From Bog-473 sp036268485 (lineage in GTDB: Bacteria; Actinomycetota; Acidimicrobiia; Acidimicrobiales; RAAP-2), in contig DATAUC010000060.1 of NCBI GenBank assembly GCA_036268485.1, positions 1 through 64,000 on the forward strand: DNA of 64,000 bases, in the 5' to 3' direction. This document shows positions 47,959 to 59,306 of the stretch, piece after piece. The notes below the pieces were generated by a model. The model was not told where the DNA came from. It saw only the letters and a list, made by a program, of their open reading frames with translations, and ran no database searches. How positions within the stretch are numbered: position 1 is the first letter of the stretch; every line of letters starts with the position of its first letter. Both the position numbers and the translations under genes were made by a program.

Positions 47959-49242
47959 ATGTCACTAGATGCCCTTGCCGGCGCACATGCCGGAACGTCT
48001 GAAGGAGCCGACACGGCCCCGGCGGACGACACGTACGAAACGGCTCGAACGTTCGAGTCCCTCGGAGTCTCAGAAGCACTGACCAAAGCGCTGGCCGATC
48101 AGGGGATCGTCAGCGCTTTTCCAATTCAGGCCCTGACCATTGCCGACGCACTGGCCGGCCGCGATGTCTGCGGGAAGGCCAAGACGGGGTCGGGCAAGAC
48201 CCTGGCCTTCGGCGTGCCCATGCTGCAGCGCACCAAGGCCACCCGTGACGCCCAGGGCGCCGGCAAGCCGGCCCGCCCGGCCGAACCGCTCGGGCTGGTC
48301 CTCCTGCCGACCCGGGAGTTGGCCGTCCAGGTCCACGACGTGTTGGCCCCCCTGGCGACGGCCCTCGGCCTGCGGGCCGTGGCGGTCTATGGAGGCGCCG
48401 ACATTGACCGCCAGGTATCGAAGCTGCAAAAGGGCGTGGACATCATCATCGCCACCCCGGGCCGACTCATCGACCTGGGCGACCGGGGCGAGATCTCGGT
48501 GGCCAAGTTGGAGACCCTCGTGCTGGACGAAGCAGACCGCATGGCCGACATGGGCTTCATGCCCCAGGTCGAGTGGGTCCTGCGCCGTCTGGAGACAGCC
48601 CATCAGACGCTGCTCTTCTCAGCCACCCTGGACGGCGCCGTCGACCGGTTGGTCCAGCGCTACCTGACCGAGCCCGTGTTCCACGAGGTGGCGTCGTCGT
48701 CGCAAACGGTGACGCTCATGGAGCACCGCTTCATTCAGGTGCACCAGATGGACAAGGTCAAGGTGGCGGCCGCCATCTGCCGCTCGCAGGAGAAGACCCT
48801 GTTTTTCGTGCGCACCAAGCGGGGGGCCGATCGGCTGGTCGAGAACCTGGAGAAAGAGGGCATCCGGGCCCAAGCCATTCACGGCGACCTGCGCCAGGCC
48901 AACCGGGAGCGGGCGCTGGCCGACTTCTCCGGTACCAAGCTGGCCGTGCTGGTGGCCACGGACGTGGCGGCCCGAGGCCTCCACATCGACGGCGTCGACG
49001 GCGTCATCCACTGGGACCCGCCAGAAGACCACAAGGCGTACCTGCACCGCTCGGGTCGCACGGCCCGAGCCGGCAAGGCCGGCGTCGTGGTCAGCCTGAC
49101 ATTGTGGAACCAGCTGGTCGAGGTCGAAGTCATTCAGCGGCGACTGGGTCTGCGCATCCCGATCGTCGAGATGTTCTCCAACGACCCCCGCCTAGCCGAC
49201 CTGGCCGCCTGGACGCCGTTGCCCGAAGAGAGCGTGCTCTGA
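47959..49242 (+). CDS. DEAD-box RNA helicase
   Basis: ATP-dependent RNA helicase of 427 aa. The Q motif is FESLGVSEALTKAL with FPIQ, motif I AKTGSGKT, Ia PTRELAVQ, II DEAD (VLDEADRM), III SAT (FSATL), and VI HRSGRTARAG. There is no long basic or RGG tail, so it is closer to RhlE than DeaD. The roughly 90-nt leader may provide cold- or structure-dependent control. The PIG-L gene follows within 20 nt. Confidence 0.92.
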   Translation: MSLDALAGAHAGTSEGADTAPADDTYETARTFESLGVSEALTKALADQGIVSAFPIQALTIADALAGRDVCGKAKTGSGKTLAFGVPMLQRTKATRDAQGAGKPARPAEPLGLVLLPTRELAVQVHDVLAPLATALGLRAVAVYGGADIDRQVSKLQKGVDIIIATPGRLIDLGDRGEISVAKLETLVLDEADRMADMGFMPQVEWVLRRLETAHQTLLFSATLDGAVDRLVQRYLTEPVFHEVASSSQTVTLMEHRFIQVHQMDKVKVAAAICRSQEKTLFFVRTKRGADRLVENLEKEGIRAQAIHGDLRQANRERALADFSGTKLAVLVATDVAARGLHIDGVDGVIHWDPPEDHKAYLHRSGRTARAGKAGVVVSLTLWNQLVEVEVIQRRLGLRIPIVEMFSNDPRLADLAAWTPLPEESVL

Positions 49243-49262
49243 GCGAAGCGGGTCCGTTCGAC

Positions 49263-49985
49263 GTGTGGTCCCCCGACGACGGGGTCACGCGCGTCCTTAT
49301 CGTGACGGCTCACCCCGACGATGTCGATTTCGGCTCGGCCGGGACCGTGGCGGCCTTTACCGATGCCGGGCTCGAGGTCACCTACTGCATCGTGACCAAC
49401 GGGGACGCCGGCGGTTCGGACCGGGCCATGTCACGGTCCGACATGGCCGAGTTGCGCCAAAAGGAACAGCGAGCGGCGGCGGCCGAGGTCGGCGTGACCG
49501 ATGTCCGCTTCCTGGGCCACGCCGACGGGATGGTGCAGGCGTCGATCGCACTGCGGCGCGACATCTCCCGGGTCATCCGCCAGGTCAAGCCCGGTCGGGT
49601 GGTGACCCAATCCCCGGAACGACGCTGGGACTTCATCTTCGCCAGCCATCCGGACCATCTGGCTGCCGGCGAAGCGGCCGTGTGCGCCGTCTACCCCGAC
49701 GCCCGCAATCCCTTTGCCCATCCCGAACTCCTGAACGACGAAGGCCTCGAGCCGTGGACGGTCAACGAGCTGTGGATCATGAGCGGGACCGACCCCAATG
49801 TGGTGGTGGACACCACCGCCACCATCGACCGCAAGGTGGCGGCGCTGCTGCGCCACGAGAGTCAGATTGACGACCCGGCTGGCATCACCGAGCGCGTGAC
49901 GATGGGCGCCCGGGCGGCGGCGGCGACGGCCGGTTTGCCCGAAGGCTCAGCGGCCGAGCTCTTTCGCATCACGCGCATTCCCTGA
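49263..49985 (+). CDS. PIG-L family deacetylase
   Basis: LmbE/PIG-L zinc deacetylase of 240 aa. VTAHPDDVDFGSAGTVA gives the AHPDD metal motif and the third ligand is in FASHPDHLAAGEA. The family includes MshB and Mca of mycothiol metabolism and GlcNAc-PI deacetylases. Without MshA/C neighbours the substrate is open. GTG 49263 is the first start codon in frame after the helicase stop; no clear ribosome binding site. Confidence 0.83.
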   Translation: MWSPDDGVTRVLIVTAHPDDVDFGSAGTVAAFTDAGLEVTYCIVTNGDAGGSDRAMSRSDMAELRQKEQRAAAAEVGVTDVRFLGHADGMVQASIALRRDISRVIRQVKPGRVVTQSPERRWDFIFASHPDHLAAGEAAVCAVYPDARNPFAHPELLNDEGLEPWTVNELWIMSGTDPNVVVDTTATIDRKVAALLRHESQIDDPAGITERVTMGARAAAATAGLPEGSAAELFRITRIP

Positions 49986-49997
49986 ACAGGAGGGCCC

Positions 49998-50339
49998 TTG
50001 GCTGTTCGCCAATCCACCGTTCGCCGGCTTGCCCTCGCCCTGCCCGACACCGCCGAGGCGCCTCATCACGAGATGACGTCGTTCCGGGTGGCCGGCAAGA
50101 TCTTCGCCACCGTGCCGCCCGAGGGCGACCGCGTCCATGTGTTCGTCGGAGCCGATGAGGTCTCGGCGTACTGCGCCGAATACCCCGGTGTTGTCGAAGA
50201 ACTGTGGTGGGGCAAGAAACTGAGTGGTTGCCGGGTGACCTTGCGCGGAGCCAACCAAGCCCTGCTCCGTGAGTTGCTCACCGAGGCCTGGCGCAACCGC
50301 GCTCCCCACAAGCTCCTGGCGCGGTTTGACGAGAATTAG
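49998..50339 (+). CDS. MmcQ/YjbR family DNA-binding-like protein
   Basis: Protein of 113 aa of the YjbR (CyaY-like) fold: RLALALPDTAEAPHHEMTSFRVAGKIFATV and the C-terminal EAWRNRAPHKLLARF are typical. Function is unknown although the family has been called DNA-binding. A strong ribosome binding site ACAGGAGGG (49986-49993) lies 4 nt before TTG 49998, supporting this unusual start codon. Convergent with acnA, no gap. Confidence 0.8.
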   Translation: MAVRQSTVRRLALALPDTAEAPHHEMTSFRVAGKIFATVPPEGDRVHVFVGADEVSAYCAEYPGVVEELWWGKKLSGCRVTLRGANQALLRELLTEAWRNRAPHKLLARFDEN

Positions 50340-53051
<2,712 letters not shown>

Positions 53052-53052
53052 G

Positions 53053-53072
53053 GGTCCATTCTGCCGTGGACC
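53053..53072. promoter_or_regulatory. Palindrome at the acnA promoter
   Basis: GGTCCA-N8-TGGACC is a perfect 6-bp inverted repeat immediately upstream of acnA. It overlaps the -10-like CAGAAT (53058-53063, complement), which is 6 nt before the acnA ATG. It may be an operator for an iron- or carbon-responsive regulator. Confidence 0.4.
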
Positions 53073-53133
53073 AGGCGGAGACGCCTACTTGAGGGCGCGC
53101 CGTGGGTGCCCACCACACCGTGGCGCCAACGGG

Positions 53134-53139
53134 CAGACT
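53134..53139 (+). promoter_or_regulatory. -10-like box of the CHAP protein gene
   Basis: CAGACT lies 6 nt before ATG 53146 with no ribosome binding site, a weaker version of the leaderless pattern. Confidence 0.3.
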
Positions 53140-53145
53140 CCTGGC

Positions 53146-54543
53146 ATGCGGATTCGTGTCGGTCGCCGGGCCCGTCTTTTGCGCCTCCTGTTGCTTTTTC
53201 TCCCTCCCCTCATGACGGTGGCCGGCCTGCTGTCGCCGCTGGGGAACCCGGCGGCCGCGGTGTCGCTGACCCCCCATGCCTATGCCGACGGCGGCATGAT
53301 CGGCTTCGGCAATGTCAACGTGGGGGCACCGGTGATCGGGCAACCGGTGGACGCGCCGATCCTGACCGGTGCGGCCACGCCCGACGGTCAGGGCTACTGG
53401 CTGGTCAGCGCCGACGGCGGCGTCTTCACCGCCGGGGATGCCCCCTTCGAAGGGTCACTGGGCAATCTGCCCCTGCAAGGTCCCATTGTCGCCATGACGG
53501 CCACACCCGACGGCAAGGGGTACTGGTTGGGGGCGCTCGATGGTGGCGTTTTCGCCCTGGGCGACGCCGGTTTCTTCGGGAGCATGGGCGGCACCAGGTT
53601 GAACAAGCCGATCGTGGGCATGGCGACCACGCCCGACGGCCGGGGCTACTGGCTGGTGGCGTCCGACGGCGGCGTCTTCTCCTTCGGCGACGCCCGCTTC
53701 TTTGGCAGCACCGGAGGCATCACCTTGAACGAGCCCATCGTGGGCATGGCGGCCACGGCGGATGGAGGTGGCTACTGGATGGTGGCGGCCGACGGCGGCA
53801 TCTTCGCGTTCGGCGATGCCAAGTTCTATGGATCACTGGGCTCGGTCGACCTGCCTGATCCCGTGGTGGGCATGTTCGCCTCACCCGACGGCCTCGGCTA
53901 CACCATGTCGACGGCCAATGGAGTTCCCTTCGCCTTCGGCGACGCCCAAACCTTCGGCAAATTGGAGCTGGACCCGACAGCCACACCAATTTCCGCCATC
54001 ATTGGAAACAACGCTGGCACCGGGTACTGGCTCTTGGACCCCGACGCCTGGAACTACAGCTTCACGTCGCCGACGCCCGAAGGATCGTTCCCCGGTTCGG
54101 CCGCCATCGTGGCCGCTGCGGCCAGTCAGGTCGAGCCGGACCCGGACCACGGCAACTACTGCAATCCCTACGGCCCGTGTGAGGAGTGGTGCGCCCTCTT
54201 CGCCACCTGGGCCTGGCGCCAGGGCGGGGTGCCCGTCCCGGCCTACGCCTTTACCGGAGACATGTACACATGGACGGCCGCCCACGGTACCGACCTGGCG
54301 CCCAGCGCCACCCCTGATCCGGGCGATGCCGTGCTGTACGGCACTGGGCCCCGCACCACGTCGACGTCGGTCCATGTCGGCATCGTGACCCAGGTGTGGC
54401 CCGACGGCGCCATCGTGACGGTGGACGGGGACTCGGGGCCGGGGCGGGACGGCGATCTTTCCGTGGTGATCAACGGGCCCTTCTTGCCGGTCGATTCGGC
54501 GTCGTACAACGGCGTCGGGATTTACGCCTTCGCACAACCCTGA
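53146..54543 (+). CDS. Secreted CHAP-domain protein with 42-residue repeats
   Basis: Exported protein of 465 aa. A signal peptide (about residues 1-38, basic start, L-rich core, ending NPAAA) precedes five 42-residue repeats from residue 71 (71-112, 113-154, 155-196, 197-238 and a degenerate 239-280). The repeat unit is of the form PIVGMATTPDGRGYWLVASD then GGVFSFGDARFFGS. A C-terminal CHAP-like amidase domain (about 320-465) has C349 in EEWCALFATWAW and H410 in SVHVGIV. Such domains cleave peptidoglycan peptides; the repeats may fold as a beta-propeller for wall binding. Confidence 0.82.
   Translation: MRIRVGRRARLLRLLLLFLPPLMTVAGLLSPLGNPAAAVSLTPHAYADGGMIGFGNVNVGAPVIGQPVDAPILTGAATPDGQGYWLVSADGGVFTAGDAPFEGSLGNLPLQGPIVAMTATPDGKGYWLGALDGGVFALGDAGFFGSMGGTRLNKPIVGMATTPDGRGYWLVASDGGVFSFGDARFFGSTGGITLNEPIVGMAATADGGGYWMVAADGGIFAFGDAKFYGSLGSVDLPDPVVGMFASPDGLGYTMSTANGVPFAFGDAQTFGKLELDPTATPISAIIGNNAGTGYWLLDPDAWNYSFTSPTPEGSFPGSAAIVAAAASQVEPDPDHGNYCNPYGPCEEWCALFATWAWRQGGVPVPAYAFTGDMYTWTAAHGTDLAPSATPDPGDAVLYGTGPRTTSTSVHVGIVTQVWPDGAIVTVDGDSGPGRDGDLSVVINGPFLPVDSASYNGVGIYAFAQP
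53356..53985 (+). repeat. Tandem 126-bp coding repeats in the CHAP gene
   Basis: Five consecutive 126-bp units starting at 53356, 53482, 53608, 53734 and 53860, each coding for one 42-residue module. Conserved blocks are G-x-GYW, DGG-V/I-F and FGDA-x-F-x-GS. Units 1-4 are well conserved, unit 5 is degenerate, and a remnant (GTGYWLLDPD) follows near 54013. Confidence 0.8.
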
Positions 54544-54586
54544 GCCGGGCCATGTGCCTAGGCTGCGCCCGAACGAGGGGGAGACC

Positions 54587-55690
54587 ATGACGCTGTCGAG
54601 TTGGGATGACTATCCGGTCCATCAGGCCGCCGAGTTCATCGCCCACCCAGGCACGAGCGACCGCAATTTCTACGATCGCTACTACTTCAACATGCACCCG
54701 AGCTCGGACGAGTGGTTCGCCATCTTCGGGCTGGGCCAGTACCCCAACCTGGGCGTGGTCGACGCCTTCATCGACGTGCGCCACGGCGGCGAGCAGCACA
54801 TCGTGCGGGCCTCCAAGCCGCTGGCCGACCGGGCTGACCTGTCGGTCGGACCGTTCCGGGTCGAGGTCATTGAGCCGCTGCGCCGGCTCCGGGTCATCGT
54901 CGAGCCCACCGAGCACAGCGTGGCCATGGACGTGACCTGGGAGGGTCACATCGCCGCCATGGCCGAACCCCGGCAGTACATGCGGAGCAAGGGCAAGGTG
55001 GTCTTCGACACCCAGCGCCTGGCCCAGACCGGCACCTGGTCGGGCACGCTCAGCGTGGGGGGAACCGACCTGGCGGTGACGCCCGCCCACTGCTGGGGCA
55101 CCCGGGACCGCTCCTGGGGTGTGCGGCCGGTGGGGGAGCCCGAGACCGACGGCATCCGCCAGGGCGAGCTGGTGCTGGGAGGTATGTGGAACTACTTCCC
55201 CATGCAATTCGACGACCACGCCATCATGTACATCTGCCACGAGCGCGACGACGGCGAGCGCCCGCTGGTGCAGGGCGAGCGGGTCTGGGTCGATCCGAGC
55301 CGGGAGATTGAGGACTTGGGTCGATCCGAGCACGAGCACCACCTAATCCCGGGCACCCGCGTCATCGACCGCTCGGTCATCCGCTTCCCGAAGGTGGACT
55401 TGGAGATCACCTGCACCCCGCTGCTGGCCAACTACGTCTCGGTGGGCACCGGCTACGGGATCGATGCGGACTGGCGCCACGGCATGTACCACGGTCCCGA
55501 CGACGTGGTGCAGGGTCTCGTGCTGAATGTGGAGGAGACCAAGGGCCTGGCCCAATACGGGATCGTGGACCACGTGGCCAAATTCACCTATGACGACGTC
55601 GTCGGGTACGGGCTGCTCGAACACGGGTTCTTCGGCCCGTACCAGCGCTACGGACTGACCGACGGCGGGGTGGGAGCGCCCGCCGACTGA
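54587..55690 (+). CDS. Conserved hypothetical protein, beta-rich
   Basis: Protein of 367 aa that I cannot assign to a named enzyme. It has no signal peptide or TM segment. It is rich in beta-strand-like alternation with characteristic segments RYYFNMHPSSDEWFAIFGLGQYPNLGVVDAF, GTWSGTLSVGG, HCWGTRDRSWGVRPVG and MWNYFPMQFDDHAIMY, suggesting a lipocalin/AttH-like double barrel. Similar proteins occur near lipid and steroid genes in Actinobacteria (from memory). Ribosome binding site GAGGGGGAG supports ATG 54587. Confidence 0.7.
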   Translation: MTLSSWDDYPVHQAAEFIAHPGTSDRNFYDRYYFNMHPSSDEWFAIFGLGQYPNLGVVDAFIDVRHGGEQHIVRASKPLADRADLSVGPFRVEVIEPLRRLRVIVEPTEHSVAMDVTWEGHIAAMAEPRQYMRSKGKVVFDTQRLAQTGTWSGTLSVGGTDLAVTPAHCWGTRDRSWGVRPVGEPETDGIRQGELVLGGMWNYFPMQFDDHAIMYICHERDDGERPLVQGERVWVDPSREIEDLGRSEHEHHLIPGTRVIDRSVIRFPKVDLEITCTPLLANYVSVGTGYGIDADWRHGMYHGPDDVVQGLVLNVEETKGLAQYGIVDHVAKFTYDDVVGYGLLEHGFFGPYQRYGLTDGGVGAPAD

Positions 55691-55744
55691 CGCCGCCGCG
55701 CCGGCGCCGATCAGCGGGGCGCGGCCGGAATGCGAGAATGGGGG

Positions 55745-57466
55745 ATGCCCGACGCAACGAGCGTCCTCCTGGAGCGACTCCAGCAGGCCTTCGACACGGT
55801 CGTGCCCGGCGCCGACCCGGTGCTGCGCGCGTCCGACAGAGCCGACTTCCAAGCCAACGGGTCGTTGGCGCTGGCCAAGGTGGTGGGCCGCTCGCCTCAC
55901 ACCGTGGCCCAGGAAGTGGTGGACGCGGCCGAGCTCAGCGACCTGTGTTCGCTGGTCGAGATCAGCGGGCCCGGGTTCATCAACCTCACCCTGGCCGACG
56001 ACTTCGTGGCCGATCAGGTGGCGCTCGTGGGTGCCGATCCGCGCTTGGGTGTGGCCCTGTCGGCCCAACCGCAGACCATGGTCATCGACTACTCCTCGCC
56101 CAACGTGGCCAAGGAGATGCACATCGGGCACCTGCGCAGCACGGTCATCGGCGACGCCCTGGCCCGCGTCCTGGGCTTCCTGGGCCATCACGTGCTGCGG
56201 GAGAACCACATCGGCGACTGGGGCACGCCCTTCGGCATGTTGATCGAGCACCTCATCGACATCGGCGGGGCCGACAACGCCGAGTCGTTCAGCGTGCGGG
56301 ACCTCAACGAGTTCTACGGCCAGGCCCGCAAGGTCTTCGACAGCGATGCCGCTTTCAAGGAGCGCTGCCAACAACGCGTGGTGCTCCTGCAGAGTGGGGA
56401 TCCCGAAACCCTCCGGTTGTGGCGGGTGTTCCTGGCCGAGAGCGTGCGGCACATTGACGAGGTCTACGCCATGTTGGGCGTACTGCTGACCGACGACGAC
56501 ATCGTGGGCGAGAGCTTCTACAACCCCCTGCTCGGCGTAGTGGTCGACGAGCTGAATGCTCAGGGGCTGCTGGTCGATGACGACGGGGCGCTCTGCGTGT
56601 TCGCCGAAGGCTTCGAGAACCGACAGGGTGACCCGCTGCCGCTGATCGTCCGCAAGTCCGACGGCGGGTACGGCTACCCGGCGACGGACCTAGCCAGCAT
56701 CCGGGATCGCACGCAACGGCGCGGCGCCACCACGCTGGTCTACGTGGTCGACGCCGGCCAGTCGCTGCATTTCCGCCAGGTGTTCGCCGTGGCGTCACTG
56801 GCTGGGTACCTCCCCGCTACCTCGGAGGCCGTGCACGTCGCCTTCGGTCTCGTCCTGGGGGCCGACGGCAAGAAGATGGCCAGCCGTTCGGGCGAATCCG
56901 AGCGTCTGATCGATCTGTTGACCGAGGCGGTCGACCGGGCCAAGGCGCAGATAGGTGAGCGGCCCAGCGACCTGAGCGCCGCCCGGCAGGCCGAGGTGGC
57001 GCACGACCTGGGCATCGGCTCCGTCAAGTACGCCGATCTGTCGACCGAGCGCATGCGGGACTACGTCTTCGATTGGGATCGCATGCTGGCCTTCGAGGGG
57101 AACACGGGGCCCTACCTGCAGTACGCCCACGCCCGGATCCGCTCCATCTTCCGGCGGGCTGAGGTGCCGCCGCCCACGCCCGGAGCTCGTCCGCTGGTGG
57201 GCGAACCAGCCGAGCGCGCCCTGGCCATGAAACTGCTGGGCTTCGGCGAAGCGGTGGCGGCCACGGCGGAGGGTTACAGCCCGTCCAAGCTCTGCTCGTA
57301 CCTCTTCGACCTGGCCTCGGTGTTCACCACGTTCTACGAGGCGTGCCGGGTCCTGGTCGAGGACGAGATCGTCCGGACCTCCCGCCTGGCCCTGTGCGAC
57401 CTCACGGCCCGCGTGCTGGCCCTGGGGCTGGAGCTCCTGGGCATGGCGGCGCCTGACCAGATGTAG
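55745..57466 (+). CDS. argS: Arginyl-tRNA synthetase
   Basis: Class I aminoacyl-tRNA synthetase of 573 aa. The N-terminal additional domain is about residues 1-100. The HIGH motif is in KEMHIGHLRSTVIGD, the KMSK-like motif is GADGKKMASRSGE, and the C-terminal DALR anticodon-binding domain ends the protein. VIDYSSPNVAKEMHIGHLRS is diagnostic for ArgS. I prefer ATG 55745 (MPDATSVLLERL) over GTG-type starts 15 nt upstream. Confidence 0.95.
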   Translation: MPDATSVLLERLQQAFDTVVPGADPVLRASDRADFQANGSLALAKVVGRSPHTVAQEVVDAAELSDLCSLVEISGPGFINLTLADDFVADQVALVGADPRLGVALSAQPQTMVIDYSSPNVAKEMHIGHLRSTVIGDALARVLGFLGHHVLRENHIGDWGTPFGMLIEHLIDIGGADNAESFSVRDLNEFYGQARKVFDSDAAFKERCQQRVVLLQSGDPETLRLWRVFLAESVRHIDEVYAMLGVLLTDDDIVGESFYNPLLGVVVDELNAQGLLVDDDGALCVFAEGFENRQGDPLPLIVRKSDGGYGYPATDLASIRDRTQRRGATTLVYVVDAGQSLHFRQVFAVASLAGYLPATSEAVHVAFGLVLGADGKKMASRSGESERLIDLLTEAVDRAKAQIGERPSDLSAARQAEVAHDLGIGSVKYADLSTERMRDYVFDWDRMLAFEGNTGPYLQYAHARIRSIFRRAEVPPPTPGARPLVGEPAERALAMKLLGFGEAVAATAEGYSPSKLCSYLFDLASVFTTFYEACRVLVEDEIVRTSRLALCDLTARVLALGLELLGMAAPDQM

Positions 57467-57471
57467 CGAGT

Positions 57472-57500
57472 TGGGACGGGGCGGACGCACGCCCTATCCT
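57472..57500 (+). promoter_or_regulatory. Promoter of the SDR gene at 57566
   Basis: TTGGGA (57472-57477) and TATCCT (57495-57500) are separated by 17 bp, immediately after argS. The leader is about 60 nt. Confidence 0.5.
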
Positions 57501-57522
57501 CTGCCCGGCACATCTCGCGCCC

Positions 57523-57544
57523 AGGGCCCCGCAGCGCGGGCCCT
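57523..57544 (+). other. Leader hairpin upstream of the SDR gene
   Basis: AGGGCCC-N8-GGGCCCT is a perfect 7-bp stem located between the promoter and the ribosome binding site GAAGGAG (57548-57554). It could be a transcript-stability element or an attenuator; no T-run follows. Confidence 0.4.
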
Positions 57545-57565
57545 CACGAAGGAGTCGAAGAACCG

Positions 57566-58342
57566 ATGGATTTGAACGGCACGTCAGCAATCGTCACCGG
57601 TGGAGCCTCCGGCCTGGGTGAGGCCACGTCCCGCCTGTTGGCCGAGCGCGGCGTCCGCGTCGTGGTGGCCGACCTCAACGAGGACAAGGGCACGGCGCTG
57701 GCCAAGGAGATCGGTGGCATCTTCGCCCAGACCGACGTGACCAACACCGAGCAGGTCATCGCCTCGGTGGAGGCGGCCCTCGAGATGGGCCCGCTCAAGT
57801 CCCTGGTCAACTGCGCCGGCATCGGCTGGGCCACCCGCACCATCGGCAAGGACGGCGACTACGCCTCGGCGGCGGACCTCGACGTGTACCGCAAGGTCAT
57901 TGAGATCAATCTGGTCGGCACCTTCAACTGCATCCGCCTGGCCGCCACGAAGATGAGCCTCAACGAGCCCGATGTCGACGGGTGCCGGGGTGCCATCGTC
58001 AACACCGCCTCGGTGGCCGCCGAAGACGGCCAGATCGGCCAAGCCGCCTACTCGTCTTCCAAGGGCGGCGTGGTCGGAATGACCCTGCCCGTGGCCCGCG
58101 ACCTGGCCGTGGTGGGGATCCGGGTCAACACCATCCTTCCCGGCCTCATCGATACGCCCATCTACGGGGCGGGCGAGGGATCCGAAGCGTTCAAGTCCAA
58201 GCTGGCCCAGGACGTGCTGTTCCCCAAGCGCCTGGGCTACTCGCCCGAGTTCGCCACCCTGGCCCTGGAGCTCCTGAGCAACTCGTACATGAATGCCGAG
58301 TCGATCCGCATCGACGCCGGTATTCGCATGCAGCCCAAATAG
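57566..58342 (+). CDS. SDR family oxidoreductase (3-hydroxyacyl-CoA dehydrogenase type II-like)
   Basis: Short-chain dehydrogenase of 258 aa. Glycine motif VTGGASGLGEAT, NAG-type motif NCAGIG, catalytic Ser in VNTASVAAEDG and YSSSKGG (YxxxK). The long insertion with INLVGTFNCIRLAATKM and the overall match are those of HSD10-type 3-hydroxyacyl-CoA dehydrogenases, which use NAD in fatty acid and isoleucine breakdown. It has its own promoter and the GAAGGAG ribosome binding site. Confidence 0.88.
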   Translation: MDLNGTSAIVTGGASGLGEATSRLLAERGVRVVVADLNEDKGTALAKEIGGIFAQTDVTNTEQVIASVEAALEMGPLKSLVNCAGIGWATRTIGKDGDYASAADLDVYRKVIEINLVGTFNCIRLAATKMSLNEPDVDGCRGAIVNTASVAAEDGQIGQAAYSSSKGGVVGMTLPVARDLAVVGIRVNTILPGLIDTPIYGAGEGSEAFKSKLAQDVLFPKRLGYSPEFATLALELLSNSYMNAESIRIDAGIRMQPK

Positions 58343-58361
58343 TCGACGTCGAGGGGGGACC

Positions 58362-59303
58362 ATGATCGATCCAGAACTGGAGGTCGTCCTCGAGCTGCTC
58401 CCCGTCTTGGATCTGGCCGATCCGGTGGCCGCCCGAGCCGGGTTCGAGGCGATGCTGCTGGCCCTGCGCTCAGAGATCCCCGGCATCGACACGCTCGACA
58501 TTGAGGACCGCTTCGTGCCCGGGTGGGAGGGCGATCCCGACGTGGGCGTGCGCATCTACCGACCCAAGGATCGGGTCGCCGCGGCCCCGGCCGTCGTGCT
58601 CATTCATGGCGGCGGCTTCATCATCGGCAGCGTCGAAGCGGAACACGTCGGTGCGGCGATGCTGTCGATCAACACCGGCGCCGTTGTCGTCTCGGTCGAG
58701 TACCGCTTGGCCCCCGAGCACCCGTTCCCGGCCGGGCTCCACGATTGCTATGCCGCGCTCTCCTTCGCGGCCGACCCGGCCGGCGAGCTCGGGGTCGACC
58801 CCGAGCGCATTGCGGTAGTGGGGACGAGCGCCGGGGGAGGGCTCGGAGCCGCCACCACCTTGCTGGCCCGCGACCTGGGCGGTCCGGCCATCTGCTTCCA
58901 GATGTTGCACATCCCCGAGCTGGACGACCGGCTCACCACTCCTTCGATGCAGCGCTTTGTCGATTCACCCATCTGGAACCAGCCCCTGGCGGTGCAGAGC
59001 TGGCGGGCCTACTTGGGCCCCGAGGCTGACCCGGATGAGGTCTCGCCTTACGCCGCCCCGGCTCGGGCGCGTGACCTTTCGGGACTCCCGCCGGCCTACA
59101 TCTCCACGGCCGAAAACGACCCGTTACGTGACGAGGGCATCCTCTACGCGCTGGGGCTGTTGCAGGCCGGTGTCTCGGTGGAGTTGCACCAATTTCCCGG
59201 CACCTATCACGGCTCTGCTCTGGTCACGTCGGCCGCCGTATCCAGGCGGGCGCAGAAGGAGAGCACCGTCGCATTGCGGCGCGGGCTCGGTCTGGACGAC
59301 TGA
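58362..59303 (+). CDS. Alpha/beta hydrolase (hormone-sensitive lipase family esterase)
   Basis: Esterase of 313 aa with the HSL-family oxyanion motif VLIHGGGFIIG, nucleophile elbow GTSAGGG (Ser), catalytic Asp in STAENDPLRDEG and His in GTYHGSAL. The N-terminal cap is about 60 residues. It hydrolyses short-chain acyl esters. The ribosome binding site GAGGGGGGA (58351-58359) precedes ATG 58362. Likely co-transcribed with the SDR gene 19 nt upstream. Confidence 0.9.
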   Translation: MIDPELEVVLELLPVLDLADPVAARAGFEAMLLALRSEIPGIDTLDIEDRFVPGWEGDPDVGVRIYRPKDRVAAAPAVVLIHGGGFIIGSVEAEHVGAAMLSINTGAVVVSVEYRLAPEHPFPAGLHDCYAALSFAADPAGELGVDPERIAVVGTSAGGGLGAATTLLARDLGGPAICFQMLHIPELDDRLTTPSMQRFVDSPIWNQPLAVQSWRAYLGPEADPDEVSPYAAPARARDLSGLPPAYISTAENDPLRDEGILYALGLLQAGVSVELHQFPGTYHGSALVTSAAVSRRAQKESTVALRRGLGLDD

Positions 59304-59306
59304 GGC

